Positions 60,889 through 64,000 of a stretch of 64,000 nucleotides of DNA are shown here, piece after piece. The notes under the pieces are model-generated. The model made no database searches, was not told where the DNA came from, and saw only the letters and a list, made by a program, of their open reading frames with translations. The stretch comes from JAWKWH01 sp963669285 (lineage in GTDB: Bacteria > Pseudomonadota > Alphaproteobacteria > Rhizobiales > Rhizobiaceae), in contig CAXXSI010000002.1 in assembly GCA_963669285.2 (NCBI GenBank), positions 62,001-126,000 of the forward strand, in the 5' to 3' direction. Positions within the stretch are counted from its first letter, which is position 1; the number at the start of each line of letters is the position of its first letter. A program made the translations under genes and the position numbers.

Positions 60889-62983
60889 TTAGCGGCCCCG
60901 TTTCAGGGCGGAGACAATGTCGAAGCGGCCGGAAATCCGCATACTATACACTTGGTAATTTTCCATCACGCGCTGCACATAATTGCGGGTTTCGGCAAAC
61001 GGAATGCGCTCCGTCCAGTCGACAATACGATCAGTCGACATTTCCCGCGGATCGCCATAACGCTCGATCCAGTCCTCGACACGGCGCGGACCGGCATTGT
61101 AGGCGGCAAATGTCAGCACGTATGAACCCCCAAACCGCTCCAGTTGTTCGCGCAGATAGGCCGAACCCAGCTTGGCGTTGTACGCCGCATCACCAGTCAA
61201 ACGCTGCTTTGAGAAGGCGACGCCGGTCTTCCGTGCCACGTCCCTGGCCGTACCGGGCATAAGCTGCAACAGTCCGCGTGCTCCTGCTTTGGAGACTGCT
61301 CCCACATTGAATTCGCTTTCCTGCCTTGCCACGGCATAGGCGAGTGCCCTGCCGTTGCCCTTTATGTTGGCCGCCGCCGGTATGGCGCCGAGCGGATGCG
61401 CCAGCGCGCCGATCCTGATGCCGCGCGCGGCGGCGATCTTGCCGACTTGCAATGCCAGCCGATGATCGCCACGGCGCTCCGCCATGACCGCGAGTAAGGC
61501 CAGTTCACCAGGACTATCGAGTTCGCGCGCCAGTGCGCGATAGAACAGGCGGGCGCGTTTTTCATGGCCGGCCGCTTCGATACGCCGAATAACGTGCACC
61601 GCTTCTCGCCTGTCGAAGGCGTTCCGGTCGGCCTGCGACGGTCTGGGGTAGGCGACATCGATCGATTTGCGGCCAAGTTTGGCCGCGGCCAGCTGACCGT
61701 AAAAACTCATGCCGTAACGGGCGGCTTTTTTATAGTGCGTACCCGCCTCGCCGGGGCCGCCCAATTCTGCGGTGCGGCCCAGCCAGTAATATGCACGGGC
61801 CCTCGAGATCGGACCTTTGGACACATCGGCGATGCGGGAGAAATGAACGGCCGCCTTGTCGGGTTCGCGCAGGGCACGCAGCGCATACCAGCCGGCATGG
61901 AACTCGGCATCGGCAATCTTGCCTTTGCTGGCAGCGGCGTGGTTCGCGGCGACCTGATAGGCCAGCTTCACTTCGCCGATATCGATCAACTCGCGTGAAA
62001 GAACGCGCCGTTCGGTCCACCATTCGTCGGGATGAACGAGCCGTGTCTGATCGCTCGGCGCTTTAGCCATTACCTTGGCCGCAGCCACAAATCTGTTCTG
62101 CCTGCGCAGGTGCTTTGCCTTGGCAAAAAGATAGCCGGCCGATTGCTGCTTTTGCGGCACCTTGGCAAGCAGTTTTCCCGCACTACCCTTGCGCCGGATG
62201 ACTGCGGCCCAAGCGTTGTAGAGCGCTTCCGCGCCCGCCAGTTTTGCTACTCGCCCTGCAGACCGCACCCGGTCATGATAAAGCATCCTCTCCATGCGAA
62301 ACCGATGCGCGCCGGAAGGAATGAACTTGCCGAACGATTTGATGATCAGGGCCTCGTCCTTGGCATCAAGCTTGGCAGTACGCCAATAGGACGCCAGCAT
62401 TTTGCGCGCTGCTTTCTTGTTGCCGGCCTTGATCAGGGCGCGAGCCAGCACGATGGCGCCTTGCGCGGTTTTCGGCGCGGTTCCACCAAAGGCGCCGATG
62501 ACGATTTTCGCAGGCAACTCCTCGCGATAAAGCGCCCTTTCGCTGTTGGCGCGCATGATCGACAGGCCAGGCCATCCAGCAAGTTTTGAAGCAGCCGCGG
62601 CGATTTCGCGGCCCGTCACGTCGTTCCCCGCCGCGAAGCGCGATAGACCATTCGATAATACGCCGATCCAGCGAGCTTTCAGAAAGGCGTTTGGCGGCTT
62701 TGCGGGCCTTCGCGGTTTCGCCCGCTGACAACGCATCCAGCGCGGTTTTTAGTCTCGCAGTATTGCCGGCGCCCGCTTCCGACCGTGCCACAACGGCCAC
62801 TCGGGTCGGCACCGCTGACGTCATCGCATTTCGATCAACGGATCCCGTGATATCTTCGGAAGGGCGTGGCACAGGCAACGGCACGTTAAAGGCGTGCATT
62901 TCCAGCCCGTACGCATTTGACACCATGACAACCGAAGCAATTAGCGCCGTCGTTGCAAGCCTATAAAACCTGAACTGTATCAA
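60889..62983 (-). pseudogene. Soluble lytic murein transglycosylase, one frameshift
   Basis: ATG 62983 starts a signal peptide (FYRLATTALIASVVMVSNAY) and a helical N-terminal region up to RRIIEWSIALRGG. Near 62627 one extra base in a run of four shifts the frame; removing it joins to NDVTGREIAAAASKLAGWPG and the long remaining frame to 60889. That frame carries the Slt catalytic domain: ARQESEFNVGAVSKAGARGL with the catalytic Glu, LQLMPGTARDVA, and YNAGPRRVEDWIERYG. The corrected protein has about 697 residues. It trims peptidoglycan in the periplasm. The break may be an assembly error. It is divergent from dapA. Confidence 0.85.
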
Positions 62984-63235
62984 AACGATATTACCCGTCT
63001 TCTAGCCACCAATTTTACCCGCTCCAGAATATTCTGTTGGCGTGAACAGCGGGTTAAGCAAAGGTTAGCGCAATTGATCAAATTGGTCTCAATCGCCGCT
63101 TACCGACACATTGGTCAAAGATATGGCAACACAATGATGGTCGAATTGGCCAACTTCGGCTGGAATGCGCGCTGTGATTGGGTTAGAACCCGCTGCCCGC
63201 ATCAGTTTCGCGGTAACTAACCGGAGTTAACGACC
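62984..63235. promoter_or_regulatory. Divergent promoter region, slt / dapA
   Basis: A 252-bp gene-free stretch that must hold both promoters. It contains AT-rich blocks (GCGCAATTGATCAAATTGG near 63070) but no site I can name. Confidence 0.5.
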
Positions 63236-64000
63236 ATGTTCACAGGATCGCTCACAGCGCTTGTCACACCGTTCCAGTCTGACGGAAGCCTGGACGAGAA
63301 AGCCTTTCGCGACTTTGTGAACTGGCAGATCGCCGAGGGAACCAATGGCCTTGTTCCGGTTGGCACGACTGGTGAATCACCCACCTTGTCGCACGATGAG
63401 CATAAGCGGGTGGTCGAAATCTGCGTCGAAACGACGGCGGGACGTGTACCGGTAATCGCCGGTGCGGGTTCCAACAATACGGTCGAAGCTGTCGAACTCA
63501 GCCAGCATGCCGAACAGGCCGGCGCCGACGCGGTGCTGGCCGTAACCCCTTATTATAACAAGCCAAATCAGCGTGGTCTTTACGAGCATTTCGCGCGCGT
63601 TGCCAAAGCGACCAGCCTGCCGGTAATCATCTACAACATCCCGCCCCGCTCGGTGATCGACATGACGCCGGAAACGATGGGTCGGCTCGTCGCCGATTTT
63701 CCCAACATCCGTGGCGTCAAGGATGCCACCGGCAAGGTGGAGCGGGTGAGCGAACAGCGGGCCAGCTGTGGCACCGATTTCATTCAACTGTCCGGTGAAG
63801 ACGCCAGCGCGCTTGGATTCAATGCCCATGGCGGCGTTGGAGCCATTTCGGTGACATCCAATGTTGCGCCGAGACTGTGTGCTGAATTTCAGGCCGCCAC
63901 GCTGAGTGGCAACCAGGCGCGCGCACTTGAACTGCAGGACCTTTTAATGCCGCTACACAAGGCGATCTTCCTGGAAGCCGGCGTGTCTGGCGCCAAATAT
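63236..64000 (+). CDS. dapA: 4-hydroxy-tetrahydrodipicolinate synthase, 3'-truncated by window edge
   Basis: The first 255 residues are seen. The TIM-barrel enzyme has the GTTGESPTL motif (residues 43-51), catalytic Tyr133 in IIYNIPPR and Schiff-base Lys162 in GVKDATGK. It condenses pyruvate with aspartate semialdehyde in lysine and diaminopimelate synthesis, thus feeding peptidoglycan, consistent with its position next to a transglycosylase gene. In rhizobia smpB often follows, but the window ends first. Confidence 0.96.
   Translation, partial: MFTGSLTALVTPFQSDGSLDEKAFRDFVNWQIAEGTNGLVPVGTTGESPTLSHDEHKRVVEICVETTAGRVPVIAGAGSNNTVEAVELSQHAEQAGADAVLAVTPYYNKPNQRGLYEHFARVAKATSLPVIIYNIPPRSVIDMTPETMGRLVADFPNIRGVKDATGKVERVSEQRASCGTDFIQLSGEDASALGFNAHGGVGAISVTSNVAPRLCAEFQAATLSGNQARALELQDLLMPLHKAIFLEAGVSGAKY

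Noticed and set aside
1..64000. tRNA genes, CRISPR arrays or intact insertion sequences
   Set aside because: No cloverleaf-type arms with a T-loop consensus, no regularly spaced direct repeats, and no transposase frames were seen on either strand.

Overview
The window looks like a chromosomal segment of an alphaproteobacterium of the order Hyphomicrobiales (Rhizobiales). The reasons are the ccmI-ccmE-ccmF-ccmH / degP / two-component system / glnE neighbourhood, the Omp2/RopA-type porins that carry cysteines, and the slt-dapA divergent pair. Background G+C is around 60% by eye. There are no rRNA genes, CRISPR arrays or intact transposases, and I could find no tRNA gene.

Layout. 1-3928: cytochrome c maturation genes, with a 264-bp terminal-inverted-repeat element inserted between ccmE and ccmF. 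3967-7997: accessory redox block (hydrolase-OsmC fusion, AraC regulator divergent from an SDR, second SDR). 8149-12142: DegP protease and a two-component system whose two genes are broken by five frame disruptions. 12139-15643: glnE and an EF-hand protein. 15716-23648: MFS carriers, a 2-oxoglutarate/Fe oxygenase, a Xi-class GST, an alpha/beta hydrolase, a cytochrome c, a uracil-DNA glycosylase without the usual Fe-S cysteines, and an unknown exported protein. 23918-27282: ETF-ubiquinone oxidoreductase, an epimerase and a DUF922 protein. 27307-30015: a two-gene oxygenase cassette that reads as TmpA-TmpB (trimethylaminoethylphosphonate breakdown), with a divergent LysR regulator. 30037-37098: AMP nucleosidase, two tiny exported-peptide genes, GST, methyltransferase, DUF2147, Sel1-like protein and a PhoX-family phosphatase.

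37465-54045: leucine catabolism genes tetR-ivd-mccB and mccA lie on the minus strand in operon order, but about 11.2 kb separates mccB from mccA. That interval holds a membrane nuclease, a second DUF922 protein, a PP2C-like phosphatase and CutC (the last three frameshifted), an exported caspase-TPR protein, an Lrp regulator, a small phosphatase, a GYD protein, a nonsense-interrupted XRE regulator, an AT-rich TylF-type methyltransferase and another methyltransferase. 54167-59693: aminotransferase, a lone tyrosine recombinase, and two head-to-head porin genes joined by a 650-bp imperfect palindrome. 59910-64000: alpha/beta hydrolase, a lytic transglycosylase (one frameshift) and the 5' part of dapA.

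The most interesting items are the porin inverted duplication, the split leucine operon with its caspase-TPR gene and AT-rich island, the TmpAB-like cassette near a PhoX gene, two families of inverted-repeat elements, and the clustering of small insertions that break otherwise well-preserved genes. Everything here comes from reading the sequence; no database search was possible.
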